This document shows, piece by piece, positions 15,001-26,753 of a stretch of DNA of 64,000 bases (within the stretch, counting starts at the first letter, position 1; each line of letters starts with the position of its first letter). Both the position numbers and the translations under genes were made by a program. Source of the stretch: Eucalyptus grandis (lineage: Eukaryota > Streptophyta > Magnoliopsida > Myrtales > Myrtaceae); the NCBI RefSeq assembly GCF_016545825.1, contig NC_052613.1, forward strand, positions 50,202,112 through 50,266,111, given 5' to 3'. The notes beneath the pieces were generated by a model that saw only the letters and a list, made by a program, of their open reading frames with translations, was not told the DNA's origin and searched no databases.

Positions 15001-16382
15001 CCCAGCATGGGCTAGTTGAGGTCGTTCAATGGCCTTACCTGGCTAGCCACATCCTCTAAATTATGCCCCAACTTTCTCAAAGCCTCTGCATAAGCTCCGG
15101 AAAGCTCTAAGTTACCAATTGCGTTTAGCAGTGCTCTGCCCTGGATAATTTATATTTTCCTTCAAATCCATGAACAAATAACATGCAAAACCCAAAGCTT
15201 GTATGAACGAAAATATAGCACATATTTCACCACAAACCTGTAGATACTCCATAGACAGATAATATGCCTGCTTTACATTCAGCTTTTCGTAATAATCATA
15301 AGTAGCATTCCAGTTTATTATAAGGGTATCTCGAACACTTTTTGCAGTGGCAAAATATGCCTTTGGCAACTCAAACTTCTCTGGAGAGAAAGAGGGGGTG
15401 AACTCCGCATGGTACTTGATGCTTGAGGCAATGGATGCTGAATCTGGAACAGAAGTATCCAGTGTGCCTGGAACTACAAAGCAAAAGACAAGTTTTAGAA
15501 CTAGATTGGACAAAATTGCCAGCACAGGAATGAAAAGGACTTCTCTTGGAAAACAAAGCCAAAGGACAACCTAAAACACAGCCAGTCAAGTAAGATTTGA
15601 GTCACTCGTCCAAAAAGAAGTGAAACCAAAGGCAACAAAATTGACAAAGTGTTCATAATATATCTAAAGTTCCCTCTAGAGGAAAAGGGGTCGACCCATC
15701 TAACCAACAAGAAAAGACCTTTTTCTTCTTAGTCATCAAAAGAGAGAGCCTTTCGTGCAGTGATGGATGGTCAAGTCGAAGTTGTCATTTTTCGCACTGC
15801 TGATGTCTATTTGTTTTTCACTGTGTGGTGAATCACATTGCCTATGCACCGGACCTAACAAGAAACTTCGATTTATAGATCTTAGTAGATAGGCAACTTC
15901 AGTTAAACAGAATGTGTCAGCACATTTAAGCAACTCTTTGAGTGCAAATTGGAATCTAAACCATCAAAATTCTACTCAATTCAATGAAGACCCAGAAGTA
16001 CACGAGGAAATGAGCAGAGAATAACTAACCTAAAACAAAATTCTAAGCAGTTGTGTGCACACGTAATCACTGACTAAAGGCTACATGTTGATAGTTTTCA
16101 TTGCAACAAATGCAGCATCAACTACACAGCATAAAAAAGAAGAAGAAGAAAAGGAGTTACTCAACCTTCATCAGCGAGGGGTTCCTTCAGCTCCTGCTTT
16201 TGGTCACTAGCCACGTTTCTGACATAGAAGTTCCTTCGAGAACAAACCAAACGTGGGTGTTGCAAAAAGAACAACTTTGTCACTCGGGCTCCGAAGTCAC
16301 ATCCTTTAGAGCTGTGCACGGATTTGGAATGAGCAATCGACTTGGGCAAGGTGCAATTTGCTGAGAACGGAGAAGCAGCCAT
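9021..16382 (-). CDS. PHS1: Plastidial alpha-1,4-glucan phosphorylase, L isozyme
   Basis: This enzyme reversibly phosphorolyses alpha-1,4-glucans to glucose-1-phosphate in the plastid stroma, in starch and malto-oligosaccharide metabolism. Fifteen exons close in phase: 16166-16382, 15238-15473, 15039-15140, 14272-14448, 13873-14148, 13323-13594, 13050-13167, 12567-12938, 12284-12436, 11705-11833, 10644-10880, 10369-10445, 9912-10098, 9472-9672, 9021-9137. The total is 2,871 bp, 956 residues, usual for L-type enzymes. The N-terminus ([10 protein letters not shown]...) is Ser/Arg-rich like a transit peptide. The acidic insertion that separates plastid L forms from cytosolic H forms lies at about residues 493-553. 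The pyridoxal-phosphate motif [14 protein letters not shown] is intact, with the lysine at about 802. The upstream neighbour SNAP33 is divergent. No break was seen. The function call follows family membership. Confidence 0.97.
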
Positions 16383-18067
16383 TGCCCCTTCCGCGCAACG
16401 CGCTCCCCTACCGCGTGAGAGCACACAAATGGGTAGTGACCAACTGAACGATGAGCGAAAAACCGGGACAGAGTAAGAGAGGGGGAGAGAGAGAGAGAGG
16501 TGCAAATTCTCTGTCAAGGTGGAGTTATCTCGTTGCTTTGTAGGCAACTTGCCCGTCTGCGTCTTCGCCGTTTCAACCAGTCCACGTTTAAAACGAGTCA
16601 AAATAGAAAAACCAAAGAGAGGATGACATTGAAAACGAGAAAAGAACAGACCGAATCGTCGTTTCTCAACGCCGAGACTTCTTCGATCTTCATGGAGCGA
16701 TAATGTGCGGCATGAACTTTGGGGAACCGTCAGATATTTTGTCAGCCAAGATATTTGCGTTTACACATGTCACGTACCCCCACCGCAACTTCAATGAACT
16801 GTTCAGTCATCTGAGCTTTCAACATGGATTGGTCAATTGGAAAAAAAAATGAATTAAGCAAAGCATTGGAGCGATGAGAGCAAGACGAATCTAAGCATAT
16901 TGATTGACTTCATGCGAGTGTCATCTTCTTTTTCATGCATTCCTTAACTTTAAATATATAGATTTTACCAATGAGTACTCTAGAGACACTCATTAAGTAA
17001 CTAATTAAGGAAACTTTACAATTTCCACTGCATTTTTTGTATTCTTTTATGTGTAATCAATGCTTTGAAAAGCGTATTATTTCTTGTTTAATATATCTAA
17101 GAAGTATCCACAAAATTTATGTCGGCTTTGCAAGTTTTATTTTTTGGGTAGACGGAGCCAAAATGTTTTTATTGAGGAAAAGTGAAAAGGGTGCGTAATA
17201 AAAGAAAAGATTGAGTATTTAAAATAACTGAGAAAATAAATGAGTATTCATCATTTACAGCTAGTAATACAACCTATTCTTTTCACATTGAAAACCCTAT
17301 TTAAACATATAGAAAGAGGGAATGTACTAATGACATCATAAAAGCATTGTCTCTCTGCTGCTTTCATATGGACAATTATTGGGCTTGCAGAAAATATACT
17401 CTGAGCTAAAATCCAGGATGATGATAAAAAGGAAAAGAAAACCTCCCAATTGGGCTTGCAACTTGGGAGACTTGTAGTGGGGGACCAACGTCCTAGCAAA
17501 ATCTTCTGAAAAAGTTCTTTTCTCTATTTCTGTTTTTTGGCTTTTATTTGCGGGAAAGCCACATCCCATTTTTGGAAAAGCCATAGAGAAATACAGAGGA
17601 GTGGAAGTGACTGCCTTTTTCACTACCTCCTTTTCTTTCTTCTTTCGGCTTATCATGTTCTTGCAAAAACCATGTACTTATGTCATAAATTAACACGACG
17701 TGATTTTATAGAAAATCGATCCAACTAAACTTATTGACAAGAAAATTTCAACAGCCAAAATGAAAAAGTCACCACCATAAATAATTAAGGACAACCTCCA
17801 TTACCAGAAGGTTACAACATTTTTCTGAGAATAATGCTTAGCCCAGAAGAAAAAAGGAAGAAGAAAAGAACAAAAAAAGATTACAAATGCACATATTAAC
17901 CCAAAAGCATTTAAGATTAAAAAAATTATAAGAAAAGACACAGTTTAAAATGGAGCCGAAAACCAACGGTCGACACAAAAATAGCCTCTCCTGCGCAATT
18001 CCTTCTGCCATCGCTCGGTGCCTTCCATCTGTTCGATCCGTTTAGAGAGAGAGAGAGATAGGGGGTC
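16383..18067. promoter_or_regulatory. Divergent intergenic region, PHS1 (-) / SNAP33 (+)
   Basis: About 1.7 kb separates the PHS1 start from the SNAP33 leader and must hold both promoters. A CT/GA tract at 16,481-16,500 lies in the presumed PHS1 leader. The remainder is AT-rich without a credible gene. This promoter segment is not included in the downstream duplicate of SNAP33. Confidence 0.5.
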
Positions 18068-18917
18068 CTCGTCATCTTTCACGAGCAAGCATTCTTTCCT
18101 TCTGAGTTTCATTTGCAGAACTCCTAAAAAAAGGAGCGGTTTTTCTTCTTCTTTCTTCTAAATTTGAGGGTCTCCCGTGCGTGTGGGACTTGTTTTGACC
18201 GTCTTCGACTTCTTCAACTCAGGCCTTTCTCCGAATTCCAGGTACCCAGTTGCTTATTTCTTGCTCTCCTGATGATTCTTGTTCTGGTCGCGCGTGTTTT
18301 GTATCTTCAATTCTTCCTTTAGTGAAACGGCTTGATGTTCTTTTTTCCCTCTCTGCATTGGTGGGATTTGTGTCATTGTGTGTAGGCGAACTTTGCATTT
18401 GTGGATCGGTTTTGCTCCTCGAAGCCGTCCGTTCTTTTCTTCTTGTTGCTAGGGAGAAGGTGGGGGGAGAGAGGGAGAGAGAGAGACGGGTCTTCGTCGC
18501 TTTTCACGAGCATTCTCTCTTTCTGAGTTTCATTTGCAGAATTCCTAAAAAAGGAGCGGTTTTTCTTCTTCTTTCTTCTACTTTGGGGGTCTGCGTCTGT
18601 GGGGGACTTGTTTTGACCGTCTTCGAGTTCTTTTCACCCGAGACTCTCTCCGAATTCCAGGTACCCAGTTGCTTGTTTCTTGATTTCCTGATGATTCTTG
18701 ATTCTTGTTCTTGCCGTGTGTGTTTGTATCTTCGATCCTTCCTTTAGTGAAACGGTTTGATGTTCGTTTTCCCTCTCTGCATTGGTGGATTTGTGTCATT
18801 GTGTGTGGGCAAACTTTGCATTTGTGGGATTGGTTTTTGCTCCACGAAGCCGTCCGTTCTTTTCTTCTTGCTGCTAGGTCGGGGAGAGGGAGGGAGGGAG
18901 GGGAGGGGGGTGGGAGG

Positions 18918-18955
<38 letters not shown>
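18048..18955 (+). repeat. Tandem duplication of the SNAP33 leader exon (about 420-bp period)
   Basis: Two adjacent units each contain the block 'TCTGAGTTTCATTTGCAGAA', an AAAAGGAGCGGTTTTTC block, and a splice donor 'GAATTCCAG|GTACCC'. The donors follow positions 18,241 and 18,660. Each unit is bounded by GA-rich tracts, at about 18,046, 18,470 and 18,895-18,953. SNAP33 therefore appears to have two alternative non-coding first exons, both able to join the acceptor at 19,451/19,452. Copy B has only one such exon, near 26,568-26,734. Confidence 0.75.
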
Positions 18956-18956
<1 letters not shown>

Positions 18957-19515
18957 TGGATTATCCCGCATGGTGTTTTTATTTAGGGAATGGAGAATGT
19001 GAAGTTAAGCTTCTGCAATTCCTTGGTCTATGAAATGATTCATAGCTTCCCTTCCATATTAACGTAATGATGTTTTAGTAGCTCTTCTTCGAAAGGAGCA
19101 TTAGCAGTTACTTACTGGCCACGATGATTTGTTATTGATCGTGGCTTATATAATATATTATCCTCGCTTCATTCCCTAGTTTTTGTCTGCACTAGTGCGT
19201 CATTTCCAGAGGGGATCCAATTGGGGGCATCTTTGAGCTTTTTCTTTAGTTGGTTTTTCAGTCTAGTTGATGAAATATTTTGTTGAAGCAGACCACATTC
19301 ATTGAGTTCAAGGGCCCGGACATTTTCACTTTTGCTAAGAGGTTGACATGAACCGTCTTTTTAAACTATATTCATGTATCCCCATCATAAAGATGTGCTT
19401 GGATTCTTGGAATTAGCTTCGCAAGTAACTCTTGTTGTTTTGCTTCATCAGGTTCTTGGAATTTTCACCATTACGTCACCATATTGAGAAAGGCGCCTTC
19501 TTCTGATCTTCGAGA

Positions 19516-21060
19516 ATGTTTGGATTTCTTAAATCACCGGTGAATAAGGTTTCCAAGCAAAACTCTGTGGACCCTCCGTCTTCAGGAACAAATCCTTTTG
19601 ATTCCGATACTGAATCTGACACAAAATCTACCATTAAACCTTCAAGGCGAGCAAACTCAGAGCCCGTGCTTATTGTGCCAAATCTCGGTGGCAGTCCTTT
19701 CGACGATGATAAGGGACGAAGAGGAGCTTCCTCCTCTGCATCCCCTTATTCAGGTTCATCAACAGCACGGGATAAGTATAGGAGCGACTTTCATGAATCG
19801 GGAGGGCTGGAGAATCAGAGCGTGCAAGAATTGGAGAACTATGCCGTGTACAAGTCGGAGGAGACTACAAGTTCTGTCAACAACTGCCTCAAGATTGCTG
19901 AGGATATAAGAGAGGACGCCACGAGGACCCTTGACATGTTGCATAATCAGGGTGAGCAGATCAGGAGGACCCACGAAGTGGTTGCCGATACAGATAAGGA
20001 CTTGAGCAAGGTAATATTCACATATTGTGAACTTGGCACGCTAAGAATATGATCTAGAAAAATATGGCCACAGTTTTCTGCTGTCTGGTACTTTATCAGT
20101 TTCTTTATATAACATTCTGTTTTTCATCCAGATGACACCTCGATATTGTTTCTTGAGCGACTTCTATTTTCATTATTAATTATTACCCATACATTGTTTT
20201 GGTGAATACCAGGGGGAAAAGCTCTTAGGAAACCTTGGAGGAATGTTCTCTAAGACTTGGAAACCGAAGAAGACCCGAGAAATTTCAGGGCCTGTAGTTA
20301 CAACAGGTTTCTTACCCAATTACCTTGTCGTGGTTTCTTTATTTAAATGTGGCCAAAAGGAAGTGAATATTACGCACAGCTTTTCTGTTGAAACTTGAGT
20401 ATTTGTTCTTTCCGCGACGATTACATCAACTCATCGGCTCTTTCCTCCTGGCATGACAGACAATTCATCTAAAAAAAGTGACAAAAAACAGAGGGAGAAG
20501 TTGGGGTTGGCTCCTGTGCCGAAAGGAAAAGGGACTACTCGTACTCCTCCGCCTGAACCAACAAATGCATTGCAGAAAGTGGAGGTTTGTGGTTCAACAA
20601 GTTTGTTTTCCTCAAATAGCAGTCTTTGAGCATCTGTTCACAAGGACTTTTCGGACGGCAGGTTGAGAAGGCAAAGCAAGATGATGCGTTATCAGATCTT
20701 AGCAATGTCTTAGGTGACCTGAAGAATATGGCTGTTGATATGGGAGGCGAACTTAACAGGTCTGAATATGTCCTAACTTATATTCATATTCTTTCCTACT
20801 TGACCTATTTAAATGTGCCTGAACTGATACACTTCTAGCTTTGAGATTGAAGTTTGATCAAGATAATTTTCTGGTTTGGTGGAGTTTGCTTCTTTGCCCT
20901 TGTCACATTCTCTTATAATGGCATAGGTCTTTACTTATAGAGCTAATGTGGTGCATACAGGCAAAACAAAGCTCTCGACCATCTAAGTGATGATGTGGAT
21001 GAGATGAACTCTCGAGTGAAAGGGGCCAACCAACGTACTCGTCGTCTGCTTGGCAAATGA
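19516..21060 (+). CDS. SNAP33: SNAP33-type Qb+Qc SNARE, intact copy A
   Basis: A SNAP-25-like target SNARE. It supplies the Qb and Qc helices to plasma-membrane and cell-plate SNARE complexes with Qa syntaxins (SYP1 group) and R-SNARE VAMPs. Exons: 19516-20010, 20213-20306, 20460-20584, 20662-20759, 20961-21060; 912 bp, 303 residues, the family length. The N-terminus has an NPF tripeptide at residues 26-28 and a Ser-rich linker. The Qb helix starts near residue 106 and runs into exon 2. The Qc helix spans about residues 239-303 and ends in RRLLGK. There is no transmembrane segment, as in plant SNAP33. The start is the first ATG after a leader intron (acceptor 19,451). A broken duplicate lies at 30,697-32,186. 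The PAP-A gene is convergent downstream. Confidence 0.95.
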
Positions 21061-22371
21061 AGGGAGAGCAAGAGCAGGCTTATTTATTGTGCATTTACTC
21101 TTGCCTTCCCATAGCTGTTCTAGTGTGTTCTCCCTCTTTCTTTCACCAAGCCGAAAACGAAGAATTTTGTTTGATAGCTTGTACCGCATCAGCAATTGAA
21201 ATAAACGAATCAGCAAATGAAATAAAATCATCTTTCTGCAAATTGAATTATTGTTTGGTGATCTTTCGGATTTCTTGCTACTTGTATATATATATTTGGC
21301 CCTTATGTTGGTACTCAATATGGGTGGAGATTCGACCAAAAAAAATATGGGTGGAGATGAACGGTTGATATCATAATTTGCAAAATCAATGCCCCAAATG
21401 ACCAAACAGCATATTCATATGCTGAAGGTAGTTCCAGACAATGCATCAAATACACAATGGACAAAACCTAAAAACATAAGACAGGAGTGTAAATATATTA
21501 GTTTGAGTGGCATTCTCTATGATTCTCTCCTCTCTTTTTTATTGCAAATTGTTGTCCAACCAAGAAGTTTTTACAAGACCATGGCATGAACCGAAGTAAT
21601 AAGACACAAGTCTCCCTTGACAGAGCTGTAACAGCAAAAGAATGCACGATGACACCGGGTAGCATCTCCAAGTTGAACTATAAAATGGGGAAAGCGAACA
21701 AAGATGAGAGGCGAATGGTTTTCCTCTGAGAACGCTACCACGTCACATCAGTTCCAAGATTTGCATAGACATCAAGTCAGGGCAGCCGATTATATGCTTA
21801 TAAACAGGCACAATGGCAGGCAAGGTGCTATGAAGAACATTTAGTGTCATTCTTAATAATTTCCAATTGGTTATCTTTATGAGAAGTCAGAAGTGCATAA
21901 TGTTGGAAAATAAAAGTTCAGACATGTGCCGGCTGCTGAGTCTCATTCCTCTGTAGAAGCTACCAAATCTTATGGCTTAATGTACATTGTCGAGAATTAT
22001 ACAAAAGCTTCTATTATTCATTCTACAGAGGGAATGAATGAATTCAGTGCTTGTTTCTCACATATAATTTACAGTAGAGATTCTAGCAAAGTCAGTGCTT
22101 CCCTAATTTGAAGAATAAAAACAAAGGCATCACCATTCATCATTTCTTGTTTCTTGTTCATGCTGAAACACAGACTTATTCTGAAGTTCAGTACTTTTCA
22201 AGACATGAAGATGTGTAGAAGATACTAAACGTGGTGTATTTACAGAGAAGAGAGAAGTCATATCTTACGAAACTTCCTTCCAAGGAAGCATCCCACCTTC
22301 CACCATACACATACAAACACCTGACTGCTTGCAAGTACAATATACTGAGATATTAAAGAAGAAAGCACCAT
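21061..22371. other. Convergent 3' flank between SNAP33-A and PAP-A
   Basis: About 1.3 kb holding the 3' ends of SNAP33-A (+) and PAP-A (-). No additional gene is supported. The whole stretch is repeated in copy B, where two mobile insertions interrupt it. Confidence 0.6.
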
Positions 22372-22578
22372 CTGCCTCTTCCATTGACCAGCATAACATT
22401 TTACATTCTTCATACATCATCGCTCTTCACAAGAGTCCATCTGCCTCTTCCATTGACCAGCATAACATTTTACAGTCTTCATACATCATCGCTCTTCACA
22501 AGAGTCCAGCTCCCTCTTCCATTGCCCAGCATAACTATTTATGGTCTTCATACATCATCGCTCTTCACAGGGGTCCAG
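22372..22578. repeat. 69-bp tandem repeat over the PAP-A stop codon (3 copies)
   Basis: Units begin at 22,372, 22,441 and 22,510, an exact 69-bp spacing, and a partial fourth runs into the coding end. Each carries 'CATACATCATCGCTCTTCAC', which on the minus strand encodes the last PAP residues VKSDDV and the stop. Copy B has only two units, starting at 34,636 and 34,705. The extra units lie in the 3' UTR. Confidence 0.85.
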
Positions 22579-25124
22579 CTCCTTTGGGACGCAGCTTCTC
22601 TCCTGGCATGTGAAATATAACCAAGAATATACCCCACGAATGCTCCAAGCATCAACACGCTCGCACCTTTAACAAACCACGAGAAAAAGGACTCAGGTGC
22701 CTCTATGTTAGGTTCAGCACCACTAGTACCACTGTTAAGAACCTCTCCAGATGCCAGAATTTCCACTGTGTCATGCACCTCGCCATCATGATTTCCGACA
22801 TAAGAAAGCACAAGCTTCTCCCTAGTAGCTACCAACCTAGTGTACCCGAACTCACCCCCTCGGTACAATGACCTTTGAGGTTGTGGGTAAATAGGATCAG
22901 TCAGATGATCTGGTCTGGGCTGCCAGATGGGTTGCCAATCTTGGCCTGCCATTCCAATCACAATGTGAATTGGCAGTGCCTCCCAATTATCCTTGGCTGG
23001 ATCTGTACTTCCACAGGTGAAGTTATTAATTGGACAAAACCTTTCATATCTATGTACGTGGCCCCACAACACAAGGGTCACTTTATTCTTCACGAGCAAA
23101 GGTTCTAAGTGCTCCATCATTTTCTCCCTAATGGGTCTATCATTAGATTCATAGCTTGTCGTGTACATTGGTCTATGCCCTTGAACTATCACAAAAGGAG
23201 TCTTCTTCCGATCCACCGATTCCAAATCAGCCTTTATGAAATCATACTGCTTGCTTCCAGGAAGAAAATTAGTCTCAGTAGACATGTAAAGAAAGTGGAC
23301 CACTCCCATATCAAATGAGTAGTACAGGTTCCGGGTGGCCGGGGCCTTCATTCCAGTGGGTTCCGAGGAATTGCCAGGCATGTTGAACCTAAGGCTGTAA
23401 GGTACTCCACATTCACCTCCCCCGTCTGTTCCATATATCGTTCGGGCCCACTGGGGCTTCCAAGGTTGCGATGGCCAATCATACTCATGATTGCCAATAC
23501 ACACATGGTATGGAACTTGGGCAGCGACGGGCTCGATCTGAGTGAAGAAATGGTCCCACAACCAAGAGTAACCTCTTGCATAGCTGATATCTCCAATGTG
23601 AGACACAAAACTTGGCCTGTTCCCTAGAGCTTCAATGTCACGGAGGATCCACTTTATGGTCGTTATGCTCTCATCTTGTGTGCGGTAGAATGTCGTGTAT
23701 GGTGTTGCAGTTCCCATATCTCCAAATAAAAATGCTATCGTCTCATCCGAGTCTTTAGCCCTAGGCATAAAGCTGTACGTTTCACTCCAACCACCAGAGT
23801 CGCTCCCAACCTGTTGCGAGAGTATGGAAATTCCAATCACCAAGAGGTACTAGTCCCAATCGAATTTCGAGCATGCTTATATCAGTTGTGATACTTCTAC
23901 AACTGAAAAGACTAATCACACAGAACACCAAATTCTACTGAGAAAGCAGACAAGCCCCATTAACATCATGACAGATTCTATGATTCTATCACATGTATTT
24001 ATTGCCTGAGAGACCAAACAGTCATGCATTCACACTGGGAATTCTGCGCGAACCATACCGTTCATGGACAAGACCAAGTGAAAGCCCAATCCGTGCATGG
24101 TTTCCACATGCAAAAATATGATGGAATTCAACGCACCTTTTGAAGGGTGGTGAGGCAGCAGCAACTAGCAACTAAACCAGCATCGACATGTATCCAAACC
24201 ACCAGGACAACAGCAAACTCACAACCATACCATTTTCTCTTAGCCATCAAAAAGAAATGAAAGTGCTGACCCAACATGAACCTTAATCTAAAAAGAACAA
24301 CCAAAGCAATCAAACCTAGCAAGACTTCCATTTTATACATAATCAAATAACAAAAACTGATCACAAACCCTTGACTAAAAAAAAAAAAAAAAAAACTGAT
24401 CATAAACCTCATAAAGCACAATTCAAACACCAGCTCACCTGATAATAATACCTCACTCCACCCTTCAAATTCCTCATGACCGCATCATGAGTCCACCCAG
24501 GATCCCTCCACCCGACGCTATCGTTCGCCGGCGCGTCGCACATGTCGTCCCTCTCGTACCTCCCCGCACGCGCCGTCGCCAACTCGCCCATCTTCCCTCT
24601 CTCTTCCCGTACCTGACGTACCTCCGGCCGCCGTCCTCAGCCACGAACATGACCCGCATCTCATCCTCCCGATCCGTGTACGACAGGTGGACCTGCTCCG
24701 GTCCGCGGCCCGGCTCGAACCCGGCCTCCTCGGAGGCGCCGAGGAAGTGCTTCGCGCCCGGCAGGGGGTTGTGGTCGTGGTCGAGCCGGGTGCGGTCGAC
24801 CTCGGTCTCGGACCACCGGAAGATTCGGAAGGAGTAGTTGGAGCGGAGGTTGGGCAAGGGGAGGGAGACGGAGCCCGACCCGGAGGAGAGGTGGGCCGGG
24901 TCGGAGGAGAGGAAGACGTAGCCGATGAAGAGGTCGTGCGGGGAGTCGGGAGGGGAGTAGACGCCGAGCCAGTCGAGGCTGGAGGGGGAGTCGACGCCGG
25001 ACCATCGGATCCGGATCGGGTCGCCGGATTTGGAGAGGATCTTGGGGGAGATGGACAGGGAGGGTGCGGATTCGGTTGATGGGTCGAGGAGGGAGAGGAG
25101 GGAGATGACGAGAAGAGGGATCAT
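22548..25124 (-). pseudogene. PAP2/PAP9-like purple acid phosphatase, copy A, frameshifted
   Basis: A two-exon gene: exon 1 24439-25124, exon 2 22548-23810. Exon 2 keeps every metallophosphatase motif ([27 protein letters not shown]) and the C-terminal hydrophobic anchor. Exon 1 has one base fewer than copy B: a CCC run at 24,595-24,597 against CCCC at 39,193-39,196. This shifts the frame after about residue 177, and about 39 aberrant residues follow before a stop. The translated product would be about 216 residues, with only the N-terminal domain and no catalytic domain. Alternatives are an assembly error in the homopolymer or a very recent loss, since exon 2 is still clean. Confidence 0.8.
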
Positions 25125-26753
25125 GGTGGCGATGGTGGCGGTGGCGGTGCCGGTGGCGGTGGAGGCGGAGGTGGTTGAGACCGGTGGTGGTTTTATCGGG
25201 CGAACTGGCGGCGATCGCGGGTTTCGTTTGGCGTGGAAGGGATATTGTGGTGGGACTTTCGGGATTATATTTCGGATAGATTGATGAAAGACAAACGTCA
25301 AAATCGGGAATATGCTTCGGACATATTCTAATTAATCATGCTTACGATACTTAGCATTCGCCGTAAGAAAAAGTTGATCTTCATCACCTTTACTCTCCAT
25401 CTCATGTCGAGTATGCTCAAATGGATGCAATTATGTTGGAGATTTTTTATATCTATGGATCATAGATATATCATATATATGTAGATTTTCGAACTTTATT
25501 GGACATTTTAAAAGTTTTACTACTCAATTGAAATTTTAATGACAAATTTAAGAACTTGATTGTTCTTTTCTTTTCAAAAATTGTAGGACTTAATTATACT
25601 TTCATGATAAGTTTTAAGATAGATTATATTTTGAAGTGGGGCTACTGTTTTGACATCTTGATTTCACAATTTGAGATTAAATCCCGAGAGCTTAGCCGAG
25701 GTGTATCACACACGCATGTTCCTAGGCCATCTAAATTTTCAATTTCATTTTTTTCTTCAAAAAATGAATAATTTAGAAGATAATTTTCTAAAAATGATAC
25801 TTATACAGCTTAAAAATTGAATGAGCAAAAATATTTTCTTTATTTACGGAAATATTTAGATATAAATTATTGTTGATAATGAAAATATTTTTAATTAACC
25901 AATTATTTTAAACAATAGAAACAATTAATTTTAGGAAATATTTTTTAGATTATTCATTCTCTATGAAGCAAATTCATTTCGATCCAAGTTTTCCCCATAC
26001 ATTTGTGATGCCCTTCTAAAATGTTGTGGAAATAAAGAGCTTAACGAACTCAACACCAGTAATTTGTGAGTCCAAGATTGGGAATATATGTTGAAGCTTA
26101 TCATTTGTGCATTCGAATTACTATGATTTCATAACTTTCTCGTAATAAACAGGCATTATCGACATGGTTATTCTATATAGTATATATCTAGAAATAGGAA
26201 AAACTACCAATTTAGTTATAACCATCTCAATTTTGTCAAAGAAATAATAAGTCTTTATACGAAATTTCAATGCAATCTTTCCCGCGAATTACTTTGAGTT
26301 TTCATCAATTATCCAATTATAAAAACTACAATTTTATTTTTCTCCACTGAATAAGCCTTCCAAGAACACCCGTGGGAATCATCAATCCAAACCATGGATC
26401 CGATTCGTCAATTCAAATTTCAAGATTAATCCGGCCATCCCACCTCATTTCTTGAAGTGGGTTTTCAGTAATATCATTGTTGAGGCGTGACTAGTGATTA
26501 TATGCAATCCTCAAGTGAAATGTGGGCTTTCATATGTGCAGGTTATCGAGTCGACCTTCGGCAGCTGCTCGTCATTTTTCACGAGCATTCTCTCTTTCTG
26601 AGTTTCATTTGCAGAGTTCTAAACAAGGAGCGGTTTTTCTTCTTCTTTCTTCTACTTTGGGGGTCTGCGTCTGTGGGGGACTTGTTTTGACCATCTTCGA
26701 GTTCTTTTCACCTGAGACTCTCTCCGAATTCCAGGTACCCAGTTGCTTGTTTC

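Larger units (their letters stand above)
18068..26567. repeat. Segmental tandem duplication, copy A (SNAP33 + PAP)
   Basis: The segment runs from the SNAP33 leader to the PAP upstream flank and recurs head-to-tail at 26,568-42,201. Its last about 105 bases (to 'CGGCAGCTG' at 26,567) match those ending at 42,201. The sequence beyond then differs: the leader of SNAP33-B on one side, 'AGCGACGTG' on the other. Similarity is high in both exons and introns, so the event is recent. The left edge may instead be the second leader unit at about 18,491. Confidence 0.9.

Noticed and set aside
18250..18986. Open frames of 93-165 codons over the SNAP33 leader intron
   Set aside because: They run across leader-exon duplicates and the GA microsatellite and are explained by non-coding leader and intron sequence.
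22372..22578. Possible CRISPR-like array
   Set aside because: The repeats are directly adjacent without spacers, in a plant genome; this is a tandem repeat.
22329..22620. Plus-strand frame with a regular 23-residue repeat (SPSASSIDQHN type)
   Set aside because: It is the translation of the 69-bp tandem repeat antisense to the PAP 3' end, not a repeat protein.
24487..25284. Long open frames on the plus strand opposite PAP exon 1 (and the same at 39,086-39,869)
   Set aside because: They are antisense shadows of a GC-rich coding exon; composition is low-complexity (Gly/Arg/Pro/Val) and no family resemblance is seen.
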